This document shows positions 8,801 through 14,618 of a stretch of 64,000 nucleotides of DNA, piece by piece. The DNA is taken from positions 310,001 through 374,000 of the forward strand of contig NZ_WUCC01000004.1 in NCBI RefSeq assembly GCF_009807095.1, in the 5' to 3' direction. A program made the translations under genes and the position numbers. This stretch comes from Rathayibacter sp. VKM Ac-2754 (GTDB lineage: Bacteria > Actinomycetota > Actinomycetes > Actinomycetales > Microbacteriaceae). The first letter of the stretch is position 1; each line of letters starts with the position of its first letter. The notes beneath the pieces are model-generated. The model ran no database searches. It had not been told where the DNA came from and was given only the letters and a program-made list of their open reading frames with translations.

Positions 8801-9952
8801 GACTCCGCCGAGGCGCAGGCGCTGATCCTCAAGCAGAAGCAGCAGCTGCGGGTCGACGAGACGACGATCGACTCCCTCACCTCGTTCGACAACAACAACA
8901 GCGAGGCCGACAAGAACTACAAGTACAACCGGTCGGCCGTCGGGACGTGGCGCGGCGAGGGCTACCGCGACGGCGAGAGGGCGGCGGACGCGTACTTCCA
9001 GTACGACATGATCGTCGACCCGACCCTGCCTGCGAACTACCTCGGCGTCCGCTACTACGCGGGTGACGCGGGCCGCACGTTCGACGTGTACGTCAACGAC
9101 GTGAAGCTCAAGACCGAGGTGATCTCGGGGGCCGCCGGCTCGACGAACTGGTACGTGCAGTACGACGAGATCCCGCGCGCGGTGCTCGACGGCATCGCCG
9201 CGAAGGACAGCTACAAGCGCAACCAGGCGGGCGCGTACGTGCTCGACGCCCAGGGGAACAGGGTGCCCAAGGTCACCGTGCGCTTCCAGGGCACCGGGAC
9301 CGCGAGCAACGTCGGCGGCGTCTACGGCGTCTACACGACGGAGTCGACCGGCTACGCGACGAGCGCCGAGCTGACGAAGCTCGCCTCCGACGTCGGGACC
9401 CTGTCTCCGGCGCTGGCGACCGGCGTCCGCGACTACACGCTGACCGTGCCGGTCCCGACGACGAGCGTCGCGCTCGACCTCGACCCGGCCGTGGCGAGCG
9501 GACTGGTGAGGGTCGACGGCGTGCTGATCGACGACACCGCAGCGCGCACGGTGACCCTGGCGGCCTCGGGGACCACGGACGTCGTGATCACCTCCTCCGC
9601 TCAGGACCACACGACGATCGCGACCTACCGGCTGGCGATCGTGAAGGCGGCCCCCGCAGCGGTCGTCGACATGACGGTCACCGCCACGACGCGCTGCGTC
9701 GCGGGCAAGGTCGTGCTGACGGTGACGGCTCGCAACGACGCGACGGCGGCCGCCGCGATCACGCTCACCTCCCCCTTCGGCTCGAAGGCCTTCACCGGAG
9801 TGAAGCCGGGCGCGAGCGCGACGCACGCGTTCACGACGCGCGCGGTCTCGATCCCGGCGGCCACCGCCTCGGCGACGGCCACCGCCACGATCGACGGCAA
9901 GGCCGTCACGACGACGAAGGAGGCGCCCTACTCGGCCCGCTCCTGCGGCTGA
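5810..9952 (+). CDS. Secreted beta-L-arabinofuranosidase-like enzyme (GH127/GH146 type), multimodular
   Basis: A 1380-residue protein with a Sec signal peptide (hydrophobic run then AQA-AP near residue 30). Modules in order: LamG (about 37-250), atypical Ig-like (255-345), the (alpha/alpha)6 barrel of the GH127 group (355-870) with GGMNEALYRLYE and LHANTTIPK, a beta-rich region (1000-1150), a cadherin-like sandwich (1185-1275) and the cysteine-bracketed C-terminal domain (1290-1380). Glu687-x-Cys689 and Cys756 fit the zinc-thiolate centre known for this group, where Cys acts as nucleophile. The residue after Cys756 is Asp757 rather than the usual second Cys. The likely role is release of beta-L-arabinofuranose from plant glycans. 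Start ATG 5810 is chosen for the signal peptide that follows. Confidence 0.85.
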   Translation: MTTRRRTPIAAAAVMALTAGLLAVGPTAQAAPATSLDSSKVLELPFDGSIADTSGRGTTVGMQKGTAAYGTGLAGQAFEFTGSNAVSLGTDARLQPANLTVSFWYRPTAAMTGEQVFTWNKTAYNSDGWYLTSEGDGTPLALSIGPSSGQPYKVAIDAPRAGFFPVGEWTHVVATYDKTTKDVAFYRNGVKQPSTVKYAATGAATGVLGSEGTSTKTIGFNGPQYNGAHLRGLLDDYVLYDAVATTSDIVALTKAHNAAFDAKAVAQSDLDAITLPAGTSTGFSVPLKGAKGSDITWSSSDTATIAIDGGTATVTPGTAATTVTVTGSATYGGSAAATRAYTIQVQPKGVKSSVHLQEAGLSDVTVQDPYLDNGEQQTVEYLLSLDPEMFLYSFYREAGLTPTTAGGYGGWERANGTRFQGHFFGHYLSGLSQAYATEQDATTKAALLAKLTASVDGLKKVQDAYAAKDPANAGYVSPFPVSYLPSGADGLLVPFYNLHKVLAGLLDAHQYAPSAVSSKALVVADGFGSWITNWAGRQANPAQLLNTEYGGMNEALYRLYEVTEKPAHKRATEYFDETALFQRLANNEDVLNGLHANTTIPKLIGALKRYTVFTDNPSLYATLTAAEKADLDMYRRAAENFFRMVDESHTYANGGNSQSEHFHAPDTLYQYATTGQTTGYGENSTSEGCNIYNMLKLARALFQVTKDVKYADFYEDAFINGVLSVQNPESGMVTYFQPQTAGYAKVFGKELDEFWCDHGTGVESFTKLGDSIYFEGDRTVYVNQFRSSVLSSAGSNLKLTQTADIPNTDTASFTVAALGAGAVADGMTLRLRIPSWVDGAPTLTVNGAARAVTAEGGYAVVAVKAGDTLTWKLPAAVAAVADTENANWTAFTYGPVLLATELNRNNVAASYPAGVLVQMSVADKSVNSNVVVANAAQWTSAVKQNLLRLPNGVNANGMQTMRFGMTNVDAASEARVFQPYYSLYNARYATYMTLIAPDSAEAQALILKQKQQLRVDETTIDSLTSFDNNNSEADKNYKYNRSAVGTWRGEGYRDGERAADAYFQYDMIVDPTLPANYLGVRYYAGDAGRTFDVYVNDVKLKTEVISGAAGSTNWYVQYDEIPRAVLDGIAAKDSYKRNQAGAYVLDAQGNRVPKVTVRFQGTGTASNVGGVYGVYTTESTGYATSAELTKLASDVGTLSPALATGVRDYTLTVPVPTTSVALDLDPAVASGLVRVDGVLIDDTAARTVTLAASGTTDVVITSSAQDHTTIATYRLAIVKAAPAAVVDMTVTATTRCVAGKVVLTVTARNDATAAAAITLTSPFGSKAFTGVKPGASATHAFTTRAVSIPAATASATATATIDGKAVTTTKEAPYSARSCG

Positions 9953-9966
9953 CCCGCGACCGGACC

Positions 9967-10007
9967 GACGGCGGCCGCCGGGGGGAGCTCCTCCGGCGGC
10001 CGCCGTC
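9967..10007 (+). terminator. GC-rich stem-loop after the GH127 gene
   Basis: Perfect 15-bp arms (GACGGCGGCCGCCGG at 9967-9981 and its complement at 9993-10007) with an 11-nt loop, starting 14 bp after the stop. There is no T-run, which is common for actinobacterial terminators. Confidence 0.7.
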
Positions 10008-10027
10008 GTTACCGAACCGTTACCGAA
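10007..10027 (+). promoter_or_regulatory. Tandem CGTTACCGAA direct repeat upstream of the molybdoenzyme gene
   Basis: CGTTACCGAA occurs at 10007-10016 and 10018-10027, an 11-bp period, 60 bp before the chosen start. The spacing equals one helical turn, as for tandem sites bound by OmpR/PhoB-type response regulators. It shares ACCGAA and the 11-bp phase with 5699-5715. Confidence 0.4.
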
Positions 10028-10086
10028 TGTCGTCGGTGCGGACCAAACCACCAGCACCCTGCGAACGGGCAGGTCAAGAGCGAATC

Positions 10087-11679
10087 ATGACTCCCATGAA
10101 ACAGACAGCAGGAGCCGCGCGCGTCCACCAGTGGCGCTTCCTCGCGCTCGCCGCCTTCGCCGGCATCGTCGTCGCCGGAGTCCTGCTCGCGGTCGCCGAG
10201 CTCGTCGCCCTCCTCGTCGCGCGGACCGCGAGCCCCGTGCTCGCGCTCGGCTCCTTCGTCATCGACATCGTGCCGCGCCCCCTCAAGGAGTTCGCGATCA
10301 CGACCTTCGGTGAGAACGACAAGGTCTTCCTGCTGATCGGCGTCGGCGTCGCCGTGCTGGTGGCCGCCGCCGTCGCCGGAGTGCTGCAGCTGATCCGCCC
10401 GCCGCTCGGTCAGATCCTGCTGGTCGTCGCGGGCGGCCTCTCGATCGCCGCGATCGTCACCCGAGCCGGGGCCGGCGCGCTCTCGGCCGTGCCCACCCTG
10501 GTCGGGCTCGTCGTGGCCGTCGTCGTGATGCACCTGATCTTCTCCCGGCTGCGCCGCTGGCGCGCTGAACGGGCCTCGGAGGCGAGGGGAACAGCCTCCG
10601 AGGCTCGCGGCCTCGAGCGCCGCGGCTTCCTCCGCATCACCCTGATCGCCGCTGTCGGCGCGGCCGTGGTCGGCACCGGAGCCCGCCTGGTGAACGCCGC
10701 GACCTCGTCGCTGGCGAGCGTCCGCGAGGCGCTGCGCCTCCCGAGCCCCCGCACCACTGTCACGGTGCCCGCCGGCGCCGACCTCGGCATCGACGGACTC
10801 TCGCCGCTCTACACGCCCAACGCCGATTTCTACCGCGTCGACACCGCGCTGACGGTCCCCACCGTCGACCCGTCGACCTGGACCCTGAAGGTCTCGGGGA
10901 TGGTCGACCAGGAGGTGACGCTCACCTTCCAGCAGCTGCTCGACATGGGCCTCGACGAGTACGGCGTCACCCTCACCTGCGTCTCGAACGAGGTCGGCGG
11001 CGGTCTCGTCGGCAATGCGAAGTGGCTCGGAGTCCCGATCCGCGACGTGCTCGCGATGGCCGGCGTGCAGGGCGGCGCCGACATGGTGCTCTCGACCAGC
11101 GCCGACGGCTACACCGCCAGCACCCCGCTCGGTGCGCTGACCGACGACGGTCTCGACGCGATCCTCGCCGTCGGCATGAACGGCGAGCCGCTGCCCCTCG
11201 AGCACGGGTTCCCGGTGCGGATGGTCGTGCCCGGCCTCTACGGCTACGTCTCGGCCACCAAGTGGCTGACCGAGCTGAAGGTCACCACCTTCGCGGCCGA
11301 CGAGGCCTACTGGACCCCGCGCGGCTACTCCGCCGAGGCCCCGATCAAGATGTCGTCGCGCATCGACACCCCGCGCATCGACGCCGCGATCCCCGCCGGC
11401 CCGACCAAGATCGCGGGCATGGCCTGGGCGCAGTCGATCGGCATCGACAAGGTCGAGGTCAGCATCGACGACGGCGACTGGCAGGCCGCGACCCTGTCGA
11501 CTCCCGTGAACCTCGACACCTGGGTGCAGTGGTACGTCGACTGGGAGGCCGAGAGCGGATCGCACTACGTCGCCGTCCGGGCCACCGACGCGAACGGCAC
11601 CCTGCAGATCGAGGACCGCGCCCCCATCGCCCCGAACGGCTCGAGCGGCTGGCAGCGCACCCTCGTCCGCGTGAGCTGA
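10087..11679 (+). CDS. Membrane-anchored molybdopterin-dependent oxidoreductase, sulfite oxidase family
   Basis: A 530-residue protein. The N-terminal third holds about four transmembrane helices (roughly 17-47, 80-100, 105-125, 135-152) and a fifth hydrophobic segment after the twin-arginine-like sequence RRGFLRI (about 178-200). The rest is a sulfite-oxidase-fold molybdenum cofactor domain with the ligand Cys298 in TLTCVSN, the segment GLYGYVSATKWLTEL, and a C-terminal Ig-like dimerisation domain. The catalytic domain should face outside. Electron donor and substrate are unknown; no haem-binding or FAD subunit is next to it. ATG 10087 is preferred over the in-frame ATG 10027, which sits inside the tandem repeat; 10096 is another option. 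Confidence 0.8.
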   Translation: MTPMKQTAGAARVHQWRFLALAAFAGIVVAGVLLAVAELVALLVARTASPVLALGSFVIDIVPRPLKEFAITTFGENDKVFLLIGVGVAVLVAAAVAGVLQLIRPPLGQILLVVAGGLSIAAIVTRAGAGALSAVPTLVGLVVAVVVMHLIFSRLRRWRAERASEARGTASEARGLERRGFLRITLIAAVGAAVVGTGARLVNAATSSLASVREALRLPSPRTTVTVPAGADLGIDGLSPLYTPNADFYRVDTALTVPTVDPSTWTLKVSGMVDQEVTLTFQQLLDMGLDEYGVTLTCVSNEVGGGLVGNAKWLGVPIRDVLAMAGVQGGADMVLSTSADGYTASTPLGALTDDGLDAILAVGMNGEPLPLEHGFPVRMVVPGLYGYVSATKWLTELKVTTFAADEAYWTPRGYSAEAPIKMSSRIDTPRIDAAIPAGPTKIAGMAWAQSIGIDKVEVSIDDGDWQAATLSTPVNLDTWVQWYVDWEAESGSHYVAVRATDANGTLQIEDRAPIAPNGSSGWQRTLVRVS

Positions 11680-11686
11680 CGCGGGT

Positions 11687-11720
11687 CCACTCGACGAAGC
11701 CGCTTCGCGTCTCGATGGAG
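11687..11720 (+). repeat. Degenerate hairpin possibly related to the REP-like family
   Basis: The segment has CTCGA, CGAAG-CCG-CTTCG and CTCGATGG in order, the same TCGA-stem-TCGA architecture as the 42-nt units but with a different stem and no TAC loop. It lies 8 bp after the molybdoenzyme stop and could equally be an ordinary terminator. Confidence 0.4.
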
Positions 11721-11748
11721 AGGTAGAAGTGGCCGCAGCCGCCAGCCC

Positions 11749-11790
11749 GCTGGTCGAGTAGCCGCCGCAGGCGGCGTATCGAGACCCACC
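11749..11790 (-). repeat. REP-like hairpin unit 3 (subtype A)
   Basis: Exact 42-nt reverse-complement copy of unit 1 (2416-2457). It ends 4 bp before the stop codon of the GIY-YIG gene, so it would sit at the 3' end of that transcript. Confidence 0.85.
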
Positions 11791-11794
11791 TCGT

Positions 11795-12109
11795 TCAGCG
11801 GGCCGGGGGCGAGGGCGTGTCCTCAGGCTTCGGGAAGGTCTTCTTCGAGGCGCGGCGGAGGGCCGTGTAGTCGCCGCGCATGAGGGCTTCGCGCTTCGCG
11901 CGGCTCCAGTTCTGGATGCGCTTCTCCCACCAGAAGGCCTCGGCGATGCTCTCGAACTCCTGGTGCCAGAGCAGGGTGACCGGCAGACGTCTGCTCGTGT
12001 ACTCGGCGCCCTTGCCCATCATGTGCGCGTCGACGCGTCGGTGGAGCGAGCGTGTGCTGCCGACGTAGTAGCTGCCGTCGCTGCAGCGGAGGATGTAGAC
12101 GAAGGCCAT
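11795..12109 (-). CDS. Small GIY-YIG nuclease superfamily protein
   Basis: A 104-residue protein of the single-domain GIY-YIG group (YhbQ/COG2827 size class). It begins MAFVYILRC and continues SYYVGSTRSLHRRVDAH, giving the VYI...YVG core with the downstream catalytic Arg, then GKGAEYTSRRLPV and FWWEKRIQNWSRAKREAL, which carries the conserved Glu. The start is placed at 12109 because the in-frame extension to 12199 is proline/arginine-rich and lies outside the domain. Members are presumed endonucleases; most have no known role. One REP-like hairpin lies 4 bp beyond its stop and four more lie upstream, an arrangement that makes a functional link worth testing. Confidence 0.85.
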   Translation of the reverse strand: MAFVYILRCSDGSYYVGSTRSLHRRVDAHMMGKGAEYTSRRLPVTLLWHQEFESIAEAFWWEKRIQNWSRAKREALMRGDYTALRRASKKTFPKPEDTPSPPAR

Positions 12110-12227
12110 GAAGACGAGCGTTGCGGTCGCAGCCGGAGGTTGCCGGTGTCGTCTCCGGTTCTGGGGAGAAGGCGGACGCCGTGGTGCCTGTTGCGGCATC
12201 GCCGCCGTTCGTCCGGCCGCCCGCCTG

Positions 12228-12267
12228 CTGGTCGAGTAGCCGCCGCAGGTGGCGTATCGAGACCCCC
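12228..12267 (-). repeat. REP-like hairpin unit 4 (subtype A, one wobble)
   Basis: Reverse orientation. The core stem is GCCGCC/GGTGGC, which still pairs through one G-T wobble; the TCGA and GTA blocks are intact. Confidence 0.8.
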
Positions 12268-12310
12268 GTCCGTCAGTAGGCGAGGCGTGCAGGCCGGACG
12301 TGTTGATGAA

Positions 12311-12352
12311 GGTGGATCTCGATACGCCCGCTGCGCGGGCTACTCGATCAGC
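12311..12352 (+). repeat. REP-like hairpin unit 5 (subtype B)
   Basis: Identical over 42 nt to unit 7 (12470-12511); core stem GCCCGC/GCGGGC. Confidence 0.85.
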
Positions 12353-12357
12353 ATGCA

Positions 12358-12371
12358 GGGGGGGGGGGGGG
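12358..12371 (+). repeat. Homopolymer of 14 G
   Basis: Fourteen consecutive G between the two tandem copies. It could be a slippage-prone tract or an assembly artefact; no reading frame depends on it. Confidence 0.8.
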
Positions 12372-12385
12372 CAGGGTCGGCGCCT

Positions 12386-12425
12386 GCTGGTCGAGTAGCC
12401 GCTGCAGGTGGCGTATCGAGACCAC
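12386..12425 (-). repeat. REP-like hairpin unit 6 (subtype A, two wobbles)
   Basis: Reverse orientation; the core stem GCCGCT/GGTGGC keeps pairing through two G-T wobbles, consistent with selection on structure rather than on sequence. Confidence 0.8.
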
Positions 12426-12469
12426 CGTCCGCCAGCAGGCGAGGCCTGCAGACCGGACCTGTCGATGGT

Positions 12470-12511
12470 GGTGGATCTCGATACGCCCGCTGCGCGGGCT
12501 ACTCGATCAGC
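12470..12511 (+). repeat. REP-like hairpin unit 7 (subtype B)
   Basis: Identical to unit 5. It ends 34 bp beyond the stop of the monooxygenase gene (minus strand). Confidence 0.85.
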
Positions 12512-12545
12512 GAGGAGGGGGCAGCAGGCAGCGGGCAGGAGCCGG

Positions 12546-13943
12546 TCAGTCGGCGCGAGGGCGTCGGAACGTCGCCGCGTGGTGCTCGGGGGCGATGTGC
12601 GGGCCGCCGCCGAGCATGCGCTCGCGGAACGTGCTGCCGGTCGACGGCGGGTCGAGGCGGCCGCGGCGGCGCAGCTCGGGCTGCACGAGGGCGATGAAGT
12701 CCTCGAGGGAGGCGATGCCGAAGACGGCCTCGAGCATGATGCCGTCGAGGTCTGTCTCGTCCATCATCCGCTCGAGCTCGTCGGCGACCTCGACCGGGTC
12801 GCCCGTGATCGCGAAGCCGCGGGTGCCCTTGCCCTTGAGCTCGTCGAGGATCTCGCGGACGGTGGGCGCCGTCCCGTCGGGCCGGGTCAGGAAGCGCTCG
12901 ATGTTGCTCGTGCCCATCTGGCCTGCCTGGTCGTCGAGCACGAGCTGCTCGGCGAGCGTGCGGTCGAGGTCGTACTCGAGCAGGTCGACGCCCGTGTTGC
13001 CGGCGTAGTAGTGCGCGGCCAGCTCGTCGCTCTGCAGGGTGTCGAACTCGGCGCGGAGGCGGGCCGCTTCCTCCGAGGTCTCGCCGACCACGATCGTCAC
13101 TCCGACCATGACCTTGATCGCGGAGCCGTCGCGCCCGTTCTCGTCGGCTCGGCGGCGGATGTCGGCGATGTCCGAGGCGACCTTCGCGTACGTCGAGCCC
13201 TGCACGAACACGCACTCGGCGTTCTTCGCCGCGAAGGCCCGGCCGACGGGCGAGGTGCCCGCCTGGAACAGCAGCGGCGAGCGCTGCGGCGACGGCGGCA
13301 GCGTGTGGTACCCGTGCGAGCGGTAGAACTCGCCCTCGTACGCGACCGGGTGGATCCTCTCGGGGTCGGCGAACACGTTCGCCTCGTGGTCGAGCACGAT
13401 CGCGTCGTCGTCGTTGCCGCCCTCCCAGAACGAGAAGGCGACGTCGACGTACTCCTGCGCGGCGCGGTAGCGCTCGTCGTGCGGCACCATGGCCTGCTGC
13501 CCGAGCATGGCGGCCATCGTGTTCTGGGAGGCGCCGGTGACGATGTTCCAGCCGATCCGCCCGTTCGTCACGTGGTCGAGGGTCGAGAACTTGCGGACGG
13601 CGTGCAGCGGGTGGTCGGCCCCGGTCGTCGAGGTGACGACGAAGTTGAGCCGCTCGGTGCCGACCGCCAGCGCGGGGATCAGGTAGGCGCCGTCGAGCGA
13701 GAAGGTCATGCCGGCCTTCACCAGCACGTCCGAGAGCTCGCCGCGGCGCGAGGAGTAGCCGAATGATCCGCCCGCGAAGAAGAGGAAGTCGAAGTCGGCG
13801 GCCTCGAGCACCTGCGCCATCCGCACCCAGTAGCCGATGTCGCGGAAGTCCCCGCCGTCGCGGCTGCGCGGGTGCGACCAGCTGATCGTGCCGCCGACGT
13901 GGGCGGTGCCCGCTTCGAACACTCCGAGGACGATCTTCTTCAT
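12546..13943 (-). CDS. FMN-dependent monooxygenase, NtaA/SnaA/DszA (luciferase-like) family
   Basis: A 465-residue protein, the usual size for the NtaA/SnaA/SoxA/DszA family of class C flavin monooxygenases that use FMNH2 supplied by a separate reductase. Family features include MAQVLEAADFDFLFFAGG near the N-terminus, VTSTTGADHP, the segment NGRIGWNIVTG, PLLFQAGTSPVGRAFAAK and a C-terminal GGPHIAPEHHAA. The divergently transcribed gene at 14104 encodes a flavin reductase, so the two probably form a two-component monooxygenase. Known substrates of the family are chelators, thiophenes and other sulfur or nitrogen compounds; none can be assigned here. ATG 13943 begins the conserved N-terminal strand (MKKIVLGVFEAG). 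Confidence 0.85.
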   Translation of the reverse strand: MKKIVLGVFEAGTAHVGGTISWSHPRSRDGGDFRDIGYWVRMAQVLEAADFDFLFFAGGSFGYSSRRGELSDVLVKAGMTFSLDGAYLIPALAVGTERLNFVVTSTTGADHPLHAVRKFSTLDHVTNGRIGWNIVTGASQNTMAAMLGQQAMVPHDERYRAAQEYVDVAFSFWEGGNDDDAIVLDHEANVFADPERIHPVAYEGEFYRSHGYHTLPPSPQRSPLLFQAGTSPVGRAFAAKNAECVFVQGSTYAKVASDIADIRRRADENGRDGSAIKVMVGVTIVVGETSEEAARLRAEFDTLQSDELAAHYYAGNTGVDLLEYDLDRTLAEQLVLDDQAGQMGTSNIERFLTRPDGTAPTVREILDELKGKGTRGFAITGDPVEVADELERMMDETDLDGIMLEAVFGIASLEDFIALVQPELRRRGRLDPPSTGSTFRERMLGGGPHIAPEHHAATFRRPRAD

Positions 13944-13996
13944 GCGCTGCTGCAGTCCGTTCCCGGCCCGGGCGGGCCGCTGAGGGCCCCCGCACC

Positions 13997-14023
13997 TTGA
14001 CAGCGGTGAACCATGTGGTTCAC
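13997..14023 (+). promoter_or_regulatory. TTGACA -35 box and 18-bp palindromic operator between monooxygenase and reductase genes
   Basis: TTGACA at 13997-14002 is a consensus -35 for the rightward flavin reductase gene; the matching -10 is unclear. GTGAACCA-TG-TGGTTCAC at 14006-14023 has perfect 8-bp arms and overlaps the promoter spacer, as expected for a repressor site that controls both divergent genes. No regulator gene lies beside it. Confidence 0.6.
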
Positions 14024-14103
14024 GATAGCCCAGAAAGCCAGACAGGACGGAGCCGTCCTTCCGAGTCCCCCTCCCCGAACGACACTCCGACGAACGGCAC
14101 CCC

Positions 14104-14595
14104 ATGACCACACTCGCCCTCACCCGCATCGAGGACGCCCTCGCGCACGTCCCCTCCGCCGTCGCCGCGGTCGCCGCGATGGTCGACGGCGCCCCCGAGG
14201 GCATGATCGCCACCTCGCTGAGCGTCGGCGCCTCCTTCGACCCGCCGCTAGTGATGTTCGCGGTCCGGGAGGCGTCCACGACCTGGCCGCTCCTGCGCAC
14301 CTCCGCCCGCGTGGGCGTCTCGATGCTGTCGGCGTCGCAGGCCGCGGCGACCCACCGCCTCGCCTCCCGCACGCGCCACAGCCGGTTCGACGGCCTCGCC
14401 CAGGAGGAGCGCGAGGGCGGAGCCGTCCTCCTCGGCGGCTCGTCGCTCCGCTTCGAGTGCTCGGTGCACGCCGAGACGCCCGCGGGCGATCACCGCGTGG
14501 TCCTGCTCCGGGTGCACTCGCTCGAGGTCGATCCCGCCGTCGAGCCGCTCGTCTACCACCGCTCCGGCTTCCGCGAGCTGCGGGACGCGAGCTGA
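14104..14595 (+). CDS. Flavin reductase-like (FMN-binding) domain protein
   Basis: A 163-residue single-domain protein of the flavin reductase (HpaC/NtaB-like) family. Typical segments are EGMIATSLSVGASFDPPLVMFAV (quoted in part: ATSLSVGASFDPPLVMFAV), STTWPLLRTSARVGVSML and the late FECSVHAETPAGDHRVVLLRV with the conserved GDH. It should reduce FMN with NAD(P)H and pass FMNH2 to the divergently encoded monooxygenase. Its last codons form one arm of a strong stem-loop shared with the opposing beta-galactosidase gene. The family also contains non-reductase flavoproteins, but the pairing supports the reductase role. Confidence 0.82.
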   Translation: MTTLALTRIEDALAHVPSAVAAVAAMVDGAPEGMIATSLSVGASFDPPLVMFAVREASTTWPLLRTSARVGVSMLSASQAAATHRLASRTRHSRFDGLAQEEREGGAVLLGGSSLRFECSVHAETPAGDHRVVLLRVHSLEVDPAVEPLVYHRSGFRELRDAS

Positions 14596-14613
14596 CGGGC
14601 AGCTCGCGTCCCG
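14581..14613. terminator. Bidirectional stem-loop between convergent genes
   Basis: CGGGACGCGAGCTG (14581-14594) and its perfect complement (14600-14613) flank a 5-nt loop. The left arm is the end of the flavin reductase coding sequence, and the beta-galactosidase gene ends at 14619 from the other side. Confidence 0.75.
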
Positions 14614-14618
14614 GCTGA

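Larger units (their letters stand above)
12223..12511. repeat. Tandem duplication of a ~130-bp block holding an inverted REP pair
   Basis: 12223-12352 and 12382-12511 are diverged direct copies with a period of 159 bp. Each starts GCCTGCTGGTCGAGTAGCC, continues through a reverse-oriented unit, a spacer with GTCCG.CAG.AGGCGAGGC and TGCAG.CCGGAC, and ends in a forward-oriented unit. This accounts for most of the 436-bp gap between the GIY-YIG and monooxygenase genes; I see no gene in it. Confidence 0.8.

Noticed and set aside
5726-10057. 1443-codon open frame antisense to the GH127-like gene
   Set aside because: It is rich in Arg, Gly, Val and Asp with no recognisable domain; long antisense frames are expected at this G+C content, and the plus-strand protein has clear families and a signal peptide.
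12223-12511. Possible CRISPR array
   Set aside because: Units alternate in orientation, spacing is not uniform, and there is no leader or cas gene.
11963-12697. Frame encoding repeated GRVAAAGGVSRPP peptide stretches
   Set aside because: The peptide repeat is just the translated hairpin DNA repeat; the frame covers the GIY-YIG gene antisense and the tandem duplication.
13943-14372. N-terminal extension of the monooxygenase to position 14372
   Set aside because: The extension is antisense to the flavin reductase and crosses the divergent promoter; the family start is MKKIVLGVFEAG at 13943.
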